DNA of 64,000 nt from Hymenobacter wooponensis (GCF_004745865.1 NZ_SRKZ01000001.1:744001-808000), one strand, 5' to 3'; positions 42,023 through 51,520 are shown, counted from the stretch's first letter. Notes: generated from the sequence alone by a model not told the origin. Numbers and translations are program-made.

Positions 42023-43711
42023 TTAAGCAGCTTTCTCTCGCTTTGCTGGCATCAAAACGCTGCCCAGCATGACGAGCACACACCCGATGATATTGAACCA
42101 CAGGTAGCCAATTTCGGTGCGCCAGTAAAGTAGCAACACGGCAATCTGCGCAACGATGGCCGACCAGAAAACGGCGCGGCCATCTACACGCTTCAGGAAG
42201 AAGGCTACCACAAATATCCCTAGCATCGTACCGTAGAACAGGGAGCCCAGGATGTTCACGGCCTGAATGAGATTCTCCAGCTGCGCCGCAAACGTGGCGA
42301 AACCAATACCTAGCACGCCCCACCCCACGGCGGCCCAGCGGGAGGCTCGCACGTAGTGGCGTTCCGTCAGGCCGGGCTTAACGGGCTGATACAAGTCGAT
42401 GATAGTAGTAGAGGCCAGAGCATTGAGGCCGCCCGCCGCGCTGCTCATGGCCGCCGATAATACCACCGCAATCAGCAGGCCTACGAAGCCGTGGGGCATA
42501 TACTTCAGTACAAACGTGAGGAACACGTAGTCGGTGTCTTTGGCCTCGGCGGTAGGGACGGCGCGTTTGAGCAGTTTCTGGGTTTCTACGCGTAGGCCAC
42601 TGCTGGCGGCATCGGTGGTTTGCAGACGGGTTTGGGAAGCGGCTACTCGTTCTTCATCGCCGGCCCGCAACGCTTCTACCAAGCCTTGGGTAGCTTCGCG
42701 GCGCGCTTCAAACAGCGTAGCATGCTGTTGCTCCAGCAATCGGAGCGTGTCGCCGCGCTGGGCTTGCCGAGCCACCTGCTCGCGCACGGGGCGGTTGAAA
42801 GTCAGCGGCGGAGCGTTGAATTGATAAAATACGAACAGCAGCACGCCAATCAGCAAAATCCCGAATTGCATGGGCACCTTCACGAGGCCATTCATTAACA
42901 GGCCTAAGCGGCTTTCCGTGATGCTGCGCCCGGTTAGGTAGCGCTGCACCTGGCTCTGGTCGGTGCCGAAGTACGACAGGGCGAGGAACAGGCCGCCTGT
43001 CATGCCCGACCAAAAGCTGTAGCGCTCCTTGAAGTCGAAGTGAAAGTCTACTAAGTTTAGCTTGCCCCGGTGGCCTGCCACTTGCAGGGCATCGGTGAAG
43101 CCAATATCGGCGGGCAGATAATGCACTAGTAAGTAGCCCGCCACCACCATACCCGTGAAGATGACGGCCACTTGCCACTGCTGCGTAACGGCTACGGCGC
43201 GCGTCCCGCCCGCTACTGTGTAGCTAATCATTAGCCCGCCAATCAGCCACACCGTAATGTGCACGTTCCAACCCAGAATGGCCGACAGCACCAGCGCCGG
43301 CGCATACAGTGACAAACCGTTGCTGAGCCCCCGCTGCACCAGAAATAAGGCCGCCGCCAGCGTGCGGGTGCGCCTATCAAAGCGGCCTTCTAGGTACTCG
43401 TAAGCGGTGAATACGCGCAGGCGGTGGTAGATGGGCACCGCGAAAACGGCAATCAGCACCATGGCCACGGGCAGGCCAAAGTAGAACTGAATGAAGCGCA
43501 TGCCGTCGTCGTAGGCCTGCCCCGGTGTGCTCAGGAAGGTGATGGCCGAGGCCTGGGTGGCAATGATGCTCAACCCAATGCCCCACCAGCGGGCCTGTCG
43601 GTCGCCGAGCAGGTAGCTGTCCATGGTTTGCTGGCCGCGGGTGCGCCAGGTGCCGTAGCCCACAATAAACGCCAGTGTGCTGCCCAGCACCAGCCAATCC
43701 AGCAGACTCAT
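42023..43711 (-). CDS. Sodium:solute symporter with a hydrophilic insertion
   Basis: A 562-residue inner-membrane symporter of the SSS family starting at the ATG at 43711. It has SYLLGDRQARWWGIGLSIIATQASAITFLSTPGQAYDDG and SSAAGGLNALASTTIIDLYQPVKPG, with ISYTVAGGTRAVAVTQQWQV in between. Residues about 300-390 form a charged, helical, coiled-coil-like insertion between two membrane helices (ATLFEARREATQGLVEALRAGDEERVAAS), which many family members lack. The start codon overlaps the stop of a 60-codon upstream ORF (ATGA arrangement), so translation is probably coupled. The substrate is unknown. Confidence 0.88.
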   Translation of the reverse strand: MSLLDWLVLGSTLAFIVGYGTWRTRGQQTMDSYLLGDRQARWWGIGLSIIATQASAITFLSTPGQAYDDGMRFIQFYFGLPVAMVLIAVFAVPIYHRLRVFTAYEYLEGRFDRRTRTLAAALFLVQRGLSNGLSLYAPALVLSAILGWNVHITVWLIGGLMISYTVAGGTRAVAVTQQWQVAVIFTGMVVAGYLLVHYLPADIGFTDALQVAGHRGKLNLVDFHFDFKERYSFWSGMTGGLFLALSYFGTDQSQVQRYLTGRSITESRLGLLMNGLVKVPMQFGILLIGVLLFVFYQFNAPPLTFNRPVREQVARQAQRGDTLRLLEQQHATLFEARREATQGLVEALRAGDEERVAASQTRLQTTDAASSGLRVETQKLLKRAVPTAEAKDTDYVFLTFVLKYMPHGFVGLLIAVVLSAAMSSAAGGLNALASTTIIDLYQPVKPGLTERHYVRASRWAAVGWGVLGIGFATFAAQLENLIQAVNILGSLFYGTMLGIFVVAFFLKRVDGRAVFWSAIVAQIAVLLLYWRTEIGYLWFNIIGCVLVMLGSVLMPAKREKAA

Positions 43712-43890
43712 GCAAACAGCCGGGTGAGGTAGGTGAAGAACGCTACTTCGGCGGCCAAGGCTCCCAACACCAGCCAGTACCACGCCCGCCACGAGGGCAG
43801 CAACGGTGGCGCCGGCTCAGCGGTTGAGCTTACACTTTCGGGAGACTGGGTGGGGTGGTCAGGCACAAATGGGCGGGTTGGGGTACGCAA
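43708..43890 (-). CDS. Small one-helix membrane protein coupled to the symporter
   Basis: A 60-residue ORF: a Pro/Ser-rich N-terminus and one hydrophobic helix (WYWLVLGALAAEVAFFTYLTRLFA). Its TGA overlaps the ATG of the symporter gene by the ATGA arrangement. There is no ATG start: the possible starts are TTG at 43890 or GTG at 43866, and a stop (TAG) lies in frame upstream. It could be a small accessory subunit of the symporter, as known for other SSS transporters with small subunits; this is inference. It is too short to assign a family. Confidence 0.55.
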   Translation of the reverse strand: MRTPTRPFVPDHPTQSPESVSSTAEPAPPLLPSWRAWYWLVLGALAAEVAFFTYLTRLFA

Positions 43891-43908
43891 GAGGCAACAA
43901 ATACGCCG

Positions 43909-44586
43909 CTAAGTTGCATCAGGGGCTGCAGAAACCAACTCGCGTCGTAAGCTTGGCTGCAGCCACCACGTCCCAATTTCAACGAGGCAAGTAAGCACTA
44001 CTGCCAAATAAACAGCCGCCACCACGTCGCTGAGCCAGTGCAGTTCCAGAACCACTCGCCCTACCCCCACCATCCCAATCACGCCAAGCAGCCAGGGCCG
44101 CAGCTTCGGGAACCGTAGAGCCAGCGGCAACAGCATACCCGCTACGGTGGCGGTATGCCCCGACGGAAAGGCGTCGTACTGCCCTAACGGCTGCCAGAAC
44201 GCAGCGTCGGGGGCGGTGTGCAGCCACAGCACCTCGGGCCGCGGCCGGTTGAAATACATCTTCAAGATATTGCCCAAGGCCTCACTTCCTACCCAGGTCA
44301 GCAACATCACCAGCCAGATGGTAGCGTGCTGCCAGCGTAACAACCACGACCCCAGAAACAGCAGGGGCAACAGCAGCCAAACCCACGGCAGGCCTAGCGG
44401 GCCGGAAACGTGCGACGCGAACCACAAATAATCTGTGCCCTTCATCACGCCTTCAAAGACACCTCTTACTGGCTGCTTGTTGTGCATTAACAACGCCACC
44501 GGCTTATCTAGCAATGAAATACAGAGCAATATGAGCGGCACTAGGAGTAACGTAGCAAACAGTAGCAGCCGTAAGTAATAGCGCAT
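43909..44586 (-). CDS. PAP2-superfamily membrane phosphatase (copy 3)
   Basis: A 225-residue multi-pass protein with the PAP2 motifs KMYFNRPRPE, then AFPSGHTATVAG, and GRVVLELHWLSDVVAAV with the catalytic His and Asp. It lacks the TRVYL.VHYATDVLAG spelling of the two copies at 4174 and 5169 and belongs to a different branch. The start at 44586 (MRYYLRLLLF) is chosen because the longer frame adds 11 residues that are not needed. It is co-directional with the symporter genes and follows the PIG-L gene by 104 nt. Confidence 0.88.
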   Translation of the reverse strand: MRYYLRLLLFATLLLVPLILLCISLLDKPVALLMHNKQPVRGVFEGVMKGTDYLWFASHVSGPLGLPWVWLLLPLLFLGSWLLRWQHATIWLVMLLTWVGSEALGNILKMYFNRPRPEVLWLHTAPDAAFWQPLGQYDAFPSGHTATVAGMLLPLALRFPKLRPWLLGVIGMVGVGRVVLELHWLSDVVAAVYLAVVLTCLVEIGTWWLQPSLRRELVSAAPDAT

Positions 44587-44690
44587 AGATATAGAAAACA
44601 GGTTACTGCTTGGTCTCAAACCCGCACGTCATCTTTCACTTCCTTTAGAAAGGCGTGCGGGCCTGAGACAGTATAGTTACTATTAACAAC

Positions 44691-47375
44691 CTATTTCCCC
44701 AACGACACCATATTGGTGAGCAGGCGGTAAGCGCCGGGTACGCCGGCCGGTAGCTCCCGGAACAGGGATAGGCCTGTGTAGATGTAGTGCCCCTTACCGT
44801 AATCAGCCACAAGGATGGCGCTTTCCTTGGCCGATTCGTTGGGGTCGTGGGAGCTAAGAACGGTTTGGTACTTGGCATCCCATTGGGAGGGGTAGTAGAG
44901 GCCCTGCTCCTGCACCCAGCCTTCAAAATCCTTGGCGGTAATTTTATTGGGCGAGTTCAGTAGCGGCTGCTTGGAGTTGAGGAAGGTAACGGCGGCATTC
45001 TCAACGGTCACCCGGTCGGCAGACAGCGTGAGCGGGTACGGCCCAATCTGGGGCATCACGGTGCCGCGGTTCACCACATATTGCACCACCATGTTGCCGC
45101 CGTTTTCCACGTAGCGCAGCAGCGTGGGCTGCAGGGTTTTGAGGCGGTCGAGAGTGTTGTAGGCCCGCACGCCCAGCACCACGGCATCGAAGCGGCGCAG
45201 GTTCTGGTCGGTGATGTCCTCGGGCTTGAGCAGGGTTACATTGTAGCCGATCTGGCGCAGGGCGTCGGGCACCTCGTCGCCGGCGCCCATGAGGTAGCCA
45301 ATTTCCTGGCCCTTGCGCTTGAGGTCCAGCTTTACGAGCGGGGCCACGGCTTCGGGAAAGAGAATCTGGGTCGGGATGTGGTTGTACGCGATGGCCTGGT
45401 AGCCGCGCGAGTACTGCTGACCTTCCACGGTAGCTACGGCCCGTAGCTCGGTTTTGCCTTCTGCTGCGCCCGCGCCGGGCTGCACCCGGAACTGTACGGT
45501 CTGCTCGGCATCTTTGCTGGATATATCGAAGTTGAAGCTGGCCGGCTCGGCTTTCCAGCCCGTCGGCAGAGTAAGTGCCACGCTTCCCTTCACACTGGCT
45601 TTCCCAGCGCGTAAGGTTACCGGAATGGTTTTAGGTGAATCGTCAGCGAAGACGTAAGCGCGGCCGCCGATGTTCACGGCTACGGGGGGCACTACAGCCA
45701 AGGGGCGGTACTTCTCTCCTTCTACTGGGTCAGTGCTTTTGTATTGAACGGGAACACTATAGAACAACGGAGTACCCAACACGTTTACCTGCAAGCCTAT
45801 GTAAGCAGAAGCTGGATTCTCAGGCAAGCCAATAAGGTTTTGCTGGTTGACCAGCAACATGGCATTACGTTCTTGTACTTGTTTCCCTCCGCCACCATCC
45901 GGCAAGTGCTGGGCAGGTACAGTAGCTACGCCCGGAACTTGCGCTGTTCGTAGCTCACCTCCCGCCGCGAGCAGCAACTCGCTGGGCACCCGGTACATTC
46001 CAACAGTGCCTGCTTCTCGAAGCCAGTACGGCTGCGACGTTGAAAGCTGCGCTGCAAATCGGAGGGGCAGGCGCAAGGAAAGCGTCTTCTCATTACTTAA
46101 AGTGGTGTTCAACGTAGTATCACGCCCGAACCCGAGGGCTCCGGCTCCTCGCACAGTTACGGGCACTGCCGAGCGGTTGAGCACATCAAGGCGGGCTGCT
46201 ACGGCCTGACCAGGGGCAATCGTAGGCTCAGGCAAAGTAGCCTCCATGTACAGGCCTAGACTAGCCCGAATAAGCTCTTCAATCTGTTCCTGCTTGGTTT
46301 TGATCCAGTGATACTCCGGCGTCAGCCAAAATCCTCCGGTACCTCCTAGTGCTTTGGCTTGGTAGTCAAGCTTCAGAATTCCTTCCCGCACCTTCAGCAA
46401 CCCGGCCACGCTGGCGCTCGGGTTGCTGGGGTCGTACTTCCGGATAACCTCGTCTATCAGCTTGCCTACGGCCGCCCCATTGAGCACGCGGTTCCAGCTC
46501 ATGTCAATGCCTTCGAAAGGGTCTGCCTTGGGCTTGTCGCCTTTCACATATTGCAGGTATTCTAGCGCCTCGCCCCGCGTTGCCGATGAGCCGAAGCCCT
46601 GGCTTTTATGTTGGGAGCGGCTGCGGGCGGCAATTTCGCCGTAGCTCTGGCCTAGCAGCGGGTTATAAACGCCAGCATCTAGCTTCAGATACCCGTCCAT
46701 GTTTTCGCCGGGCTTCACGAAGAAGCTGCCGGTGTTCCAGAGCAGGCGCTTGGGCTGCCAGGGCTGCACGTATTTCAGCTGCTCAGGGAAGCGCTTGGGG
46801 TCTCCGGCGGCATCAAAGGCCTCAGCGGCCAAGATGGCACTGGCCTGGTGGTGGCCGTGGCCGGCGCGGGCGTCGGGCGGAAAGCGGGTAATGAGCACAT
46901 CGGGCCGACGCTGCCGGATCACCCACACCATATCGGCCAGCACTTGCTCCTTGTCCCAGATGGTGAAGGTTTCCTCGGAAGTTTTCGAGAAGCCGAAGTC
47001 ATTGGCACGAGTGAAGAACTGGCGGCCCCCATCAGTGCGGCGGGCCGCCAGCAGTTCCTGCGTGCGGATAACGCCCAACTGTTCGCGTAGCTCCGGGCCG
47101 ATGAGATTCTGGCCACCGTCGCCGCGGGTGCAGCTGAGGTAGCCAGTTTCTAGGAGGCGGCCGTTGGCCATGTAGGCAATCAGGCGGGTATTCTCATCGT
47201 CGGGGTGGGCGGCCATGTACAGCACCGAGCCCAGCACATTGAGCTTCTTGAGGCCCAGCAAAATTTCCGAGGACGAATAAGTTTTAGGAGCCTGAGCAGC
47301 GGCTTTATCAACGAATAGAGAGCCCTGAGTGAGGAGCAATGCCCAAAAGGCCGCACGAAAGGAGCGAATACGCAT
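44691..47375 (-). CDS. PIG-L-family deacetylase-like protein with C-terminal amidotransferase-like domain
   Basis: An 894-residue exported protein with a signal peptide (cut near AAAQ, residue 28). The PIG-L/LmbE zinc motif is AHPDDE (residues 56-61), followed by TRGDGGQNLIGPEL and the second zinc pair in AGHGHHQAS. Enzymes of the family remove N-acetyl groups from GlcNAc-type sugars. The middle is beta-rich (NPASAYIGLQVNVLGTPLFYSVPVQYK). The last 200 residues (GAGDEVPDALRQIGYNVTLL, LRRFDAVVLGVRAYN, LLRYVENGGNMVVQY) resemble ThuA/DJ-1-type amidotransferase-like domains. The combination suggests a periplasmic or surface carbohydrate-modifying enzyme; the substrate is unknown. Confidence 0.85.
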   Translation of the reverse strand: MRIRSFRAAFWALLLTQGSLFVDKAAAQAPKTYSSSEILLGLKKLNVLGSVLYMAAHPDDENTRLIAYMANGRLLETGYLSCTRGDGGQNLIGPELREQLGVIRTQELLAARRTDGGRQFFTRANDFGFSKTSEETFTIWDKEQVLADMVWVIRQRRPDVLITRFPPDARAGHGHHQASAILAAEAFDAAGDPKRFPEQLKYVQPWQPKRLLWNTGSFFVKPGENMDGYLKLDAGVYNPLLGQSYGEIAARSRSQHKSQGFGSSATRGEALEYLQYVKGDKPKADPFEGIDMSWNRVLNGAAVGKLIDEVIRKYDPSNPSASVAGLLKVREGILKLDYQAKALGGTGGFWLTPEYHWIKTKQEQIEELIRASLGLYMEATLPEPTIAPGQAVAARLDVLNRSAVPVTVRGAGALGFGRDTTLNTTLSNEKTLSLRLPLRFAAQLSTSQPYWLREAGTVGMYRVPSELLLAAGGELRTAQVPGVATVPAQHLPDGGGGKQVQERNAMLLVNQQNLIGLPENPASAYIGLQVNVLGTPLFYSVPVQYKSTDPVEGEKYRPLAVVPPVAVNIGGRAYVFADDSPKTIPVTLRAGKASVKGSVALTLPTGWKAEPASFNFDISSKDAEQTVQFRVQPGAGAAEGKTELRAVATVEGQQYSRGYQAIAYNHIPTQILFPEAVAPLVKLDLKRKGQEIGYLMGAGDEVPDALRQIGYNVTLLKPEDITDQNLRRFDAVVLGVRAYNTLDRLKTLQPTLLRYVENGGNMVVQYVVNRGTVMPQIGPYPLTLSADRVTVENAAVTFLNSKQPLLNSPNKITAKDFEGWVQEQGLYYPSQWDAKYQTVLSSHDPNESAKESAILVADYGKGHYIYTGLSLFRELPAGVPGAYRLLTNMVSLGK

Positions 47376-47732
47376 GGAGGAACGTCAGGAGTAATAGCAG
47401 GACGGTAAAGATACAGGCCTAGCCGGGAGGTTGCAGAACCACCGAAGCGCCAAACTGTTCTAGGCCACTTCTGGCCACACATGTACCCGCACAATAGGAG
47501 TTGCCCAGGCTCGGGAGTAGGCCACTCAACCGAAGCGCAGTATGCTGATTATGACTTTACAAGAGCAGCATCAGCGTTTCATAGCATAAGTCACTCACAG
47601 GCTAAGGTGAACTAGGCTCCTACTGCGGTGAGGAACGGGCAGTAACCTCTTCTCCTTTCCGGAGGCATCCCTAGTCTCTTTCTAGTCGTTAACCTGTATG
47701 TACCTGCTTTCCGCCACCTTTCCTGCCTGCCT
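47376..47732. other. Intergenic region between divergent genes
   Basis: About 357 nt with no credible ORF. It holds TAGGCC or GGCCTA at about 47417, 47461 and 47518, and TATCTTTA (47406-47413, minus), a seven-of-eight -7 match for the PIG-L gene. No structured RNA was recognised. Confidence 0.4.
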
Positions 47733-48638
47733 ATGCTGCTAGACACCCGACTTCCCATTCGCTATATCTTCCGAGATATCCTGCCGGATCTTATCCGGGT
47801 GTTTATCATATCCGTGATATTCCAGCTGCTGAAGCAATTTTTGGCACAGGACATTCCGCTGATACCTCTGCAACTACCCACGGTACTTGGTGGGTCAATC
47901 TCGCTGCTCCTGGCATTCAAAATCAGCCAGTCGTACGACCGGTGGTGGGAAGCGCGCAAAGTGTGGGGTGCTATTACTAATGATTCGCGCACACTGGTGC
48001 TGCAAGCCCGCACCTTTGTGGCGGATACGGCTTCGCTCCCGCCCGCCCTTTCCATTCAGGCCCTGGCCTACCGTCAGATAGCCTGGTGCTACAGCCTAGG
48101 CCAGTCGTTGCGGGGGCTAGACCCGATGGAGTCGCTGGGGCAATTCCTTTCGGCGCACGAACTGGCCTACCTTCAGCAGCATAGCAACAAGCCCTTAGCG
48201 CTGCTAGACCTGCACGCTGCCCAAATTAAAGAGCTCTACCAGCAAGACGCCATCAACAGCTTCCAGCAGGTGCAGCTTGATGCCACCCAAGTACGCCTCT
48301 GCGATGCTATGGGCCGCGCGGAACGCATCAACAGCACGATATTTCCTACCAGTTACCGGCTGATGGTGTATTTGTTTATCTACCTGTTCCTCATTACTCT
48401 ATCGCTAGGCCTGGTTGAAACAATTGGGCGCTGGGAGGTGCCGCTGCTGCTGGGCATTGCCACCACCTATTTCCTGCTTGAGCGCACGGCCCGCTACCTG
48501 CAAGACCCGTTCAACAATCGCCCAACTGATACCCCCGTCACAACGATTGCCCGCAACATCGAAATCAACCTTAAGCAGCTACTCGGAGATACCGATGTGC
48601 CCACTCCCCTCCCCGCTGAAGCCTACTACCGTATGTAA
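47733..48638 (+). CDS. Bestrophin-family ion channel
   Basis: A 301-residue inner-membrane protein. The family signature FKISQSYDRWWEARKVWGAITNDSR (about 65-89) follows the first helices, and YLFIYLFLITLSLGLVETIG and VPLLLGIATTYFLLERTARYLQDPFNN give the later membrane helices and the pore region before DPF. Bacterial relatives are sodium- or anion-selective channels (the YneE and KpBest type). The ATG at 47733 starts near the conserved N-terminus. It stands alone between the divergent PIG-L gene and the convergent carbonic anhydrase. Confidence 0.88.
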   Translation: MLLDTRLPIRYIFRDILPDLIRVFIISVIFQLLKQFLAQDIPLIPLQLPTVLGGSISLLLAFKISQSYDRWWEARKVWGAITNDSRTLVLQARTFVADTASLPPALSIQALAYRQIAWCYSLGQSLRGLDPMESLGQFLSAHELAYLQQHSNKPLALLDLHAAQIKELYQQDAINSFQQVQLDATQVRLCDAMGRAERINSTIFPTSYRLMVYLFIYLFLITLSLGLVETIGRWEVPLLLGIATTYFLLERTARYLQDPFNNRPTDTPVTTIARNIEINLKQLLGDTDVPTPLPAEAYYRM

Positions 48639-48732
48639 TCTGCGGGTTAAATGAAAAACGAATTGGCTCCTAGGCCACTATGCGGGCTATCAAGAGTTCC
48701 TTGCTAATGCACTGGGTTCCGTTGAACGCCAG

Positions 48733-48776
48733 AACGGCCGGGGAAAGACGTCTGGTGCGTCTCTCCCCGGCCGTTT
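48733..48776. terminator. Bidirectional terminator
   Basis: Arms AACGGCCGGGGA and TCCCCGGCCGTT with a weaker inner GACG/CGTC pairing. It lies between the convergent bestrophin and carbonic anhydrase genes, with T runs on the plus strand. Confidence 0.75.
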
Positions 48777-48797
48777 ATTGACTGCTTAAACCACTAT

Positions 48798-49469
48798 CTA
48801 AGACATCTTAGGTGAGTCATCTACCCATTGCGAGTCGGCGCTGAGGTCGTAGATTTTTTGGATGTCGTGCAGAATGTGCTCGAAGTCTAGGTTCAGATCT
48901 TTCAGCAAGCCGGTTTGCAAATCAAACACCCAGCCGTGCACGGTTGGGTAGCCTTTCTGCAGGTACATCTGCTGTACTACAGCCGTTTTGGCCACGTTCA
49001 CGCACTGCTCCTGCACATTCAGCTCTACCAAGCGGTTGTAGCGCGCGGTAGTATCCTCAATGGCATCCAGTTCCGTGTGATGCAGCCGGTACACGTCGCG
49101 GATATTGCGCAGCCATGGGTTTAGCAGCCCCAAATCTTTGGCCTGCATAGCATGCTTTACGCCGCCGCACCCGTAATGTCCGCACACCACAATGTGCTTG
49201 ACGTTGAGGTACCGCACTGCATACTCAATCACCGACATGGCGTTGAGGTCAATATTATTAACCAAGTTGGCGATGTTGCGATGCACGAACACTTCTCCTG
49301 GCTTCACGCCCATCAGGTCTTCCGCCGTTACGCGGCTGTCGCTGCACCCGATGTACAGATAATCAGGCTTCTGATCAGATATTAAGGCCTCCAGAAAGGC
49401 GGGGTTGCTCGCGGTATGCGTTTCTACCCATTGGCGGTTATTGTTGAAGATATCATCATAAGTGGGCAT
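48798..49469 (-). CDS. can: Beta-class carbonic anhydrase
   Basis: A 223-residue zinc enzyme that interconverts CO2 and bicarbonate in the cytoplasm. The zinc ligands are C42 in GCSDSR, H98 and C101 in VVCGHYGCGG, and D44-R46 form the active-site dyad. The following HRNIANLV and DLNAMSVIEYAV match the beta class, and the length fits the Can-type group. It is convergent with the bestrophin gene and shares a bidirectional terminator. The symbol is by family resemblance only. Confidence 0.93.
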   Translation of the reverse strand: MPTYDDIFNNNRQWVETHTASNPAFLEALISDQKPDYLYIGCSDSRVTAEDLMGVKPGEVFVHRNIANLVNNIDLNAMSVIEYAVRYLNVKHIVVCGHYGCGGVKHAMQAKDLGLLNPWLRNIRDVYRLHHTELDAIEDTTARYNRLVELNVQEQCVNVAKTAVVQQMYLQKGYPTVHGWVFDLQTGLLKDLNLDFEHILHDIQKIYDLSADSQWVDDSPKMS

Positions 49470-49814
49470 ACGGCGGGGCTGTTAAAAAGTGAAAGATGAA
49501 CGCGGTACCAGTTACTCAGAGCCGCCTTATAGGCAGCCCCCGAACTGCTAACAACTGTGGTTAGTACGCGCAATATACCCGATGAGATATTAGACCACTC
49601 CATGGCAAAACGGGTAGCGGCCGGTGGCCTAGCGCCATTTGCCCCAAGTACTACTGTCGCAGTGGGCTCAGATATAAACTGGTGGCCGTATGCGTCTGAA
49701 GAAGCCTAGCCCACGTCTGTACCTTCGCACCTTTATCTGCCCTGAAATTTATAGCCTGACTTCACGCGCCTTCGTATAGGCCGTTTTACGAAATACGTCC
49801 GCGTTCCTTTCCGC
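49470..49814. other. Intergenic region between divergent genes
   Basis: 345 nt with no credible gene. It holds GGCCTA near 49626 and TACCTTCG (49720-49727, seven of eight TAnnTTTG) before the peptidase gene, without a spaced TTG. Nothing else is recognisable. Confidence 0.35.
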
Positions 49815-51455
49815 ATGTCCTTTCCCCTTCCCTCTCAGTTGCGCCTTCTGGCTCTAGGCCTGTTGCTGCCCACTCTTTCCTTGGCTCAGACCCCAGCGCC
49901 TGCCCCAGCGGCCCCCGCACCCATCACTACACCTCAATGGTATCTGCTTGATCCGAAGCTGGACGGGGTGATGGGCGTGAGTGCTACCCGGGCTTATTCG
50001 GAGCTGCTGCAAGGCCGGGCTTCTACCACCGTCACCGTGGCTATTATTGATGCCGGCATTGATACGGCTCACGTGGATCTGAAGCGCATGCTCTGGCACA
50101 ACCCCAAGGAGATAGCCGGCAACGGCAAGGATGATGACCAGAACGGTTACGTGGATGATGCTTACGGTTGGAGCTTCCTGGGTGGCCCCGACGGCCGCAA
50201 CGTGGATATCGACACCTACGAGGACACCCGTATGCTGGCCCGACTCCAACCGCGCTTCAAGGGCAAAACCCGCACTACCGTGCCCGCCGCCCAACGCGCC
50301 GACTACGACCTCTACGTGAAAGTGAACAAGAGCTATAATGATAAGCTCAAGGAAAATACTCAGCGTCTGAAGGAGATTGAACAGGCCTACACGGAGAATC
50401 AGCAGGGAGTGGCGGCCGTAAAGCAAGCGCTCAACGTGCCCGCGCTGGATACAGCCACGCTGCATCACCCTCCCACCACCGACCCTGAACTGCTGGCCGT
50501 TACCCAGGGCCTCTACCAAAACTTGTTGCAAGCTGGCTACCCCTCATTGGAAGCTGTACTGGAGGAAATTAAGGAAGCCTTAAACGATACTAAAAATCAG
50601 CTTAACTATAGTCTCAACCTCAAGTTCGACCCGCGTGGGGTGGTGAAGGACAACCCCAACGACGTGAAGGAGCGCCGTTATGGCAACCACGATCTTTATG
50701 GCCCCGAGCCCAGCCACGGCACCCACGTGGCTGGCATCATCGGTGCCGACCGCGATAATGGCCTAGGAATTCTAGGCCTAGCCTCCAACGTGCGCCTGAT
50801 GGCAGTGCGCGCCGTGCCCAATGGGGATGAGCGCGACAAGGACGTGGCCAATGCCATTCGGTACGCCGTAGACAACGGCGCTAGCATCATCAACATGAGC
50901 TTTGGCAAGTATTACTCACCGCAGCGGGCGGCAGTAGAAGAAGCCATCCGTTACGCTGGCTCTAAAGGCGTGCTGCTGGTCCATTCCGCCGGTAATGAAA
51001 GCAAAAACCTCGATCAGGAAATGCAGTACCCCTCCCCTGTATTCCAGAACGGGCAGCGCATTCCGAACATGATAACTGTGGGGGCCTCCGCCCGCACCAA
51101 TGATGCCGACTTAACAGCTGAATTTTCCAACTATGGCCGCCACGCCGTAGATGTTTTTGCGCCCGGCAACCAGATTTACTCTACTGTTCCGGGCAGCAAA
51201 TACGCCAACAAGAGCGGAACTAGTATGGCTGCTCCCGTAGTAACCGGCATAGCAGCAGTGCTTAAATCGTACTTCCCTTCTCTAACTTCAACCCAGCTCA
51301 AGCGCATCATCCTGCAGTCAGCAGAGCCCGTACACACGCAAGTACATCAACCCGGTACTAAGAAGCTGGTTGACTTCCGAGAACTATCAGAAACGGGCGG
51401 CGTGGTAAACCTTTATCGGGCCGTGGAGCTAGCCCGCCAGCAAACGGCACAGTAA
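49815..51455 (+). CDS. Secreted S8 subtilisin-family serine protease
   Basis: A 546-residue exported protease with a signal peptide (MSFPLPSQLRLLALGLLLPT...LAQ). The catalytic triad is D79 (VAIIDAGID), H301 (SHGTHVAGIIG) and S470 (SGTSMAAP), and N394 in HSAGNES is the oxyanion-hole residue. About 170 residues more than in a minimal subtilase lie between Asp and His: a charged, helical region (about 150-270) with KENTQRLKEIEQAYTENQQG. No long propeptide or T9SS domain is visible. It is monocistronic, with one of the strongest terminators of the window downstream. Confidence 0.92.
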   Translation: MSFPLPSQLRLLALGLLLPTLSLAQTPAPAPAAPAPITTPQWYLLDPKLDGVMGVSATRAYSELLQGRASTTVTVAIIDAGIDTAHVDLKRMLWHNPKEIAGNGKDDDQNGYVDDAYGWSFLGGPDGRNVDIDTYEDTRMLARLQPRFKGKTRTTVPAAQRADYDLYVKVNKSYNDKLKENTQRLKEIEQAYTENQQGVAAVKQALNVPALDTATLHHPPTTDPELLAVTQGLYQNLLQAGYPSLEAVLEEIKEALNDTKNQLNYSLNLKFDPRGVVKDNPNDVKERRYGNHDLYGPEPSHGTHVAGIIGADRDNGLGILGLASNVRLMAVRAVPNGDERDKDVANAIRYAVDNGASIINMSFGKYYSPQRAAVEEAIRYAGSKGVLLVHSAGNESKNLDQEMQYPSPVFQNGQRIPNMITVGASARTNDADLTAEFSNYGRHAVDVFAPGNQIYSTVPGSKYANKSGTSMAAPVVTGIAAVLKSYFPSLTSTQLKRIILQSAEPVHTQVHQPGTKKLVDFRELSETGGVVNLYRAVELARQQTAQ

Positions 51456-51464
51456 TAAACACAA

Positions 51465-51520
51465 TACTTCTAATGCAAAAGCCGACTTTCCTGAGAAAGT
51501 CGGCTTTTGCATTAGAAGTA
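51465..51520. terminator. Very strong bidirectional terminator
   Basis: Perfect 26-bp arms (51465-51490 and 51495-51520) with a 4-nt loop CTGA; the core is AAAAGCCGACTTTC. T runs on both strands. Confidence 0.9.
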
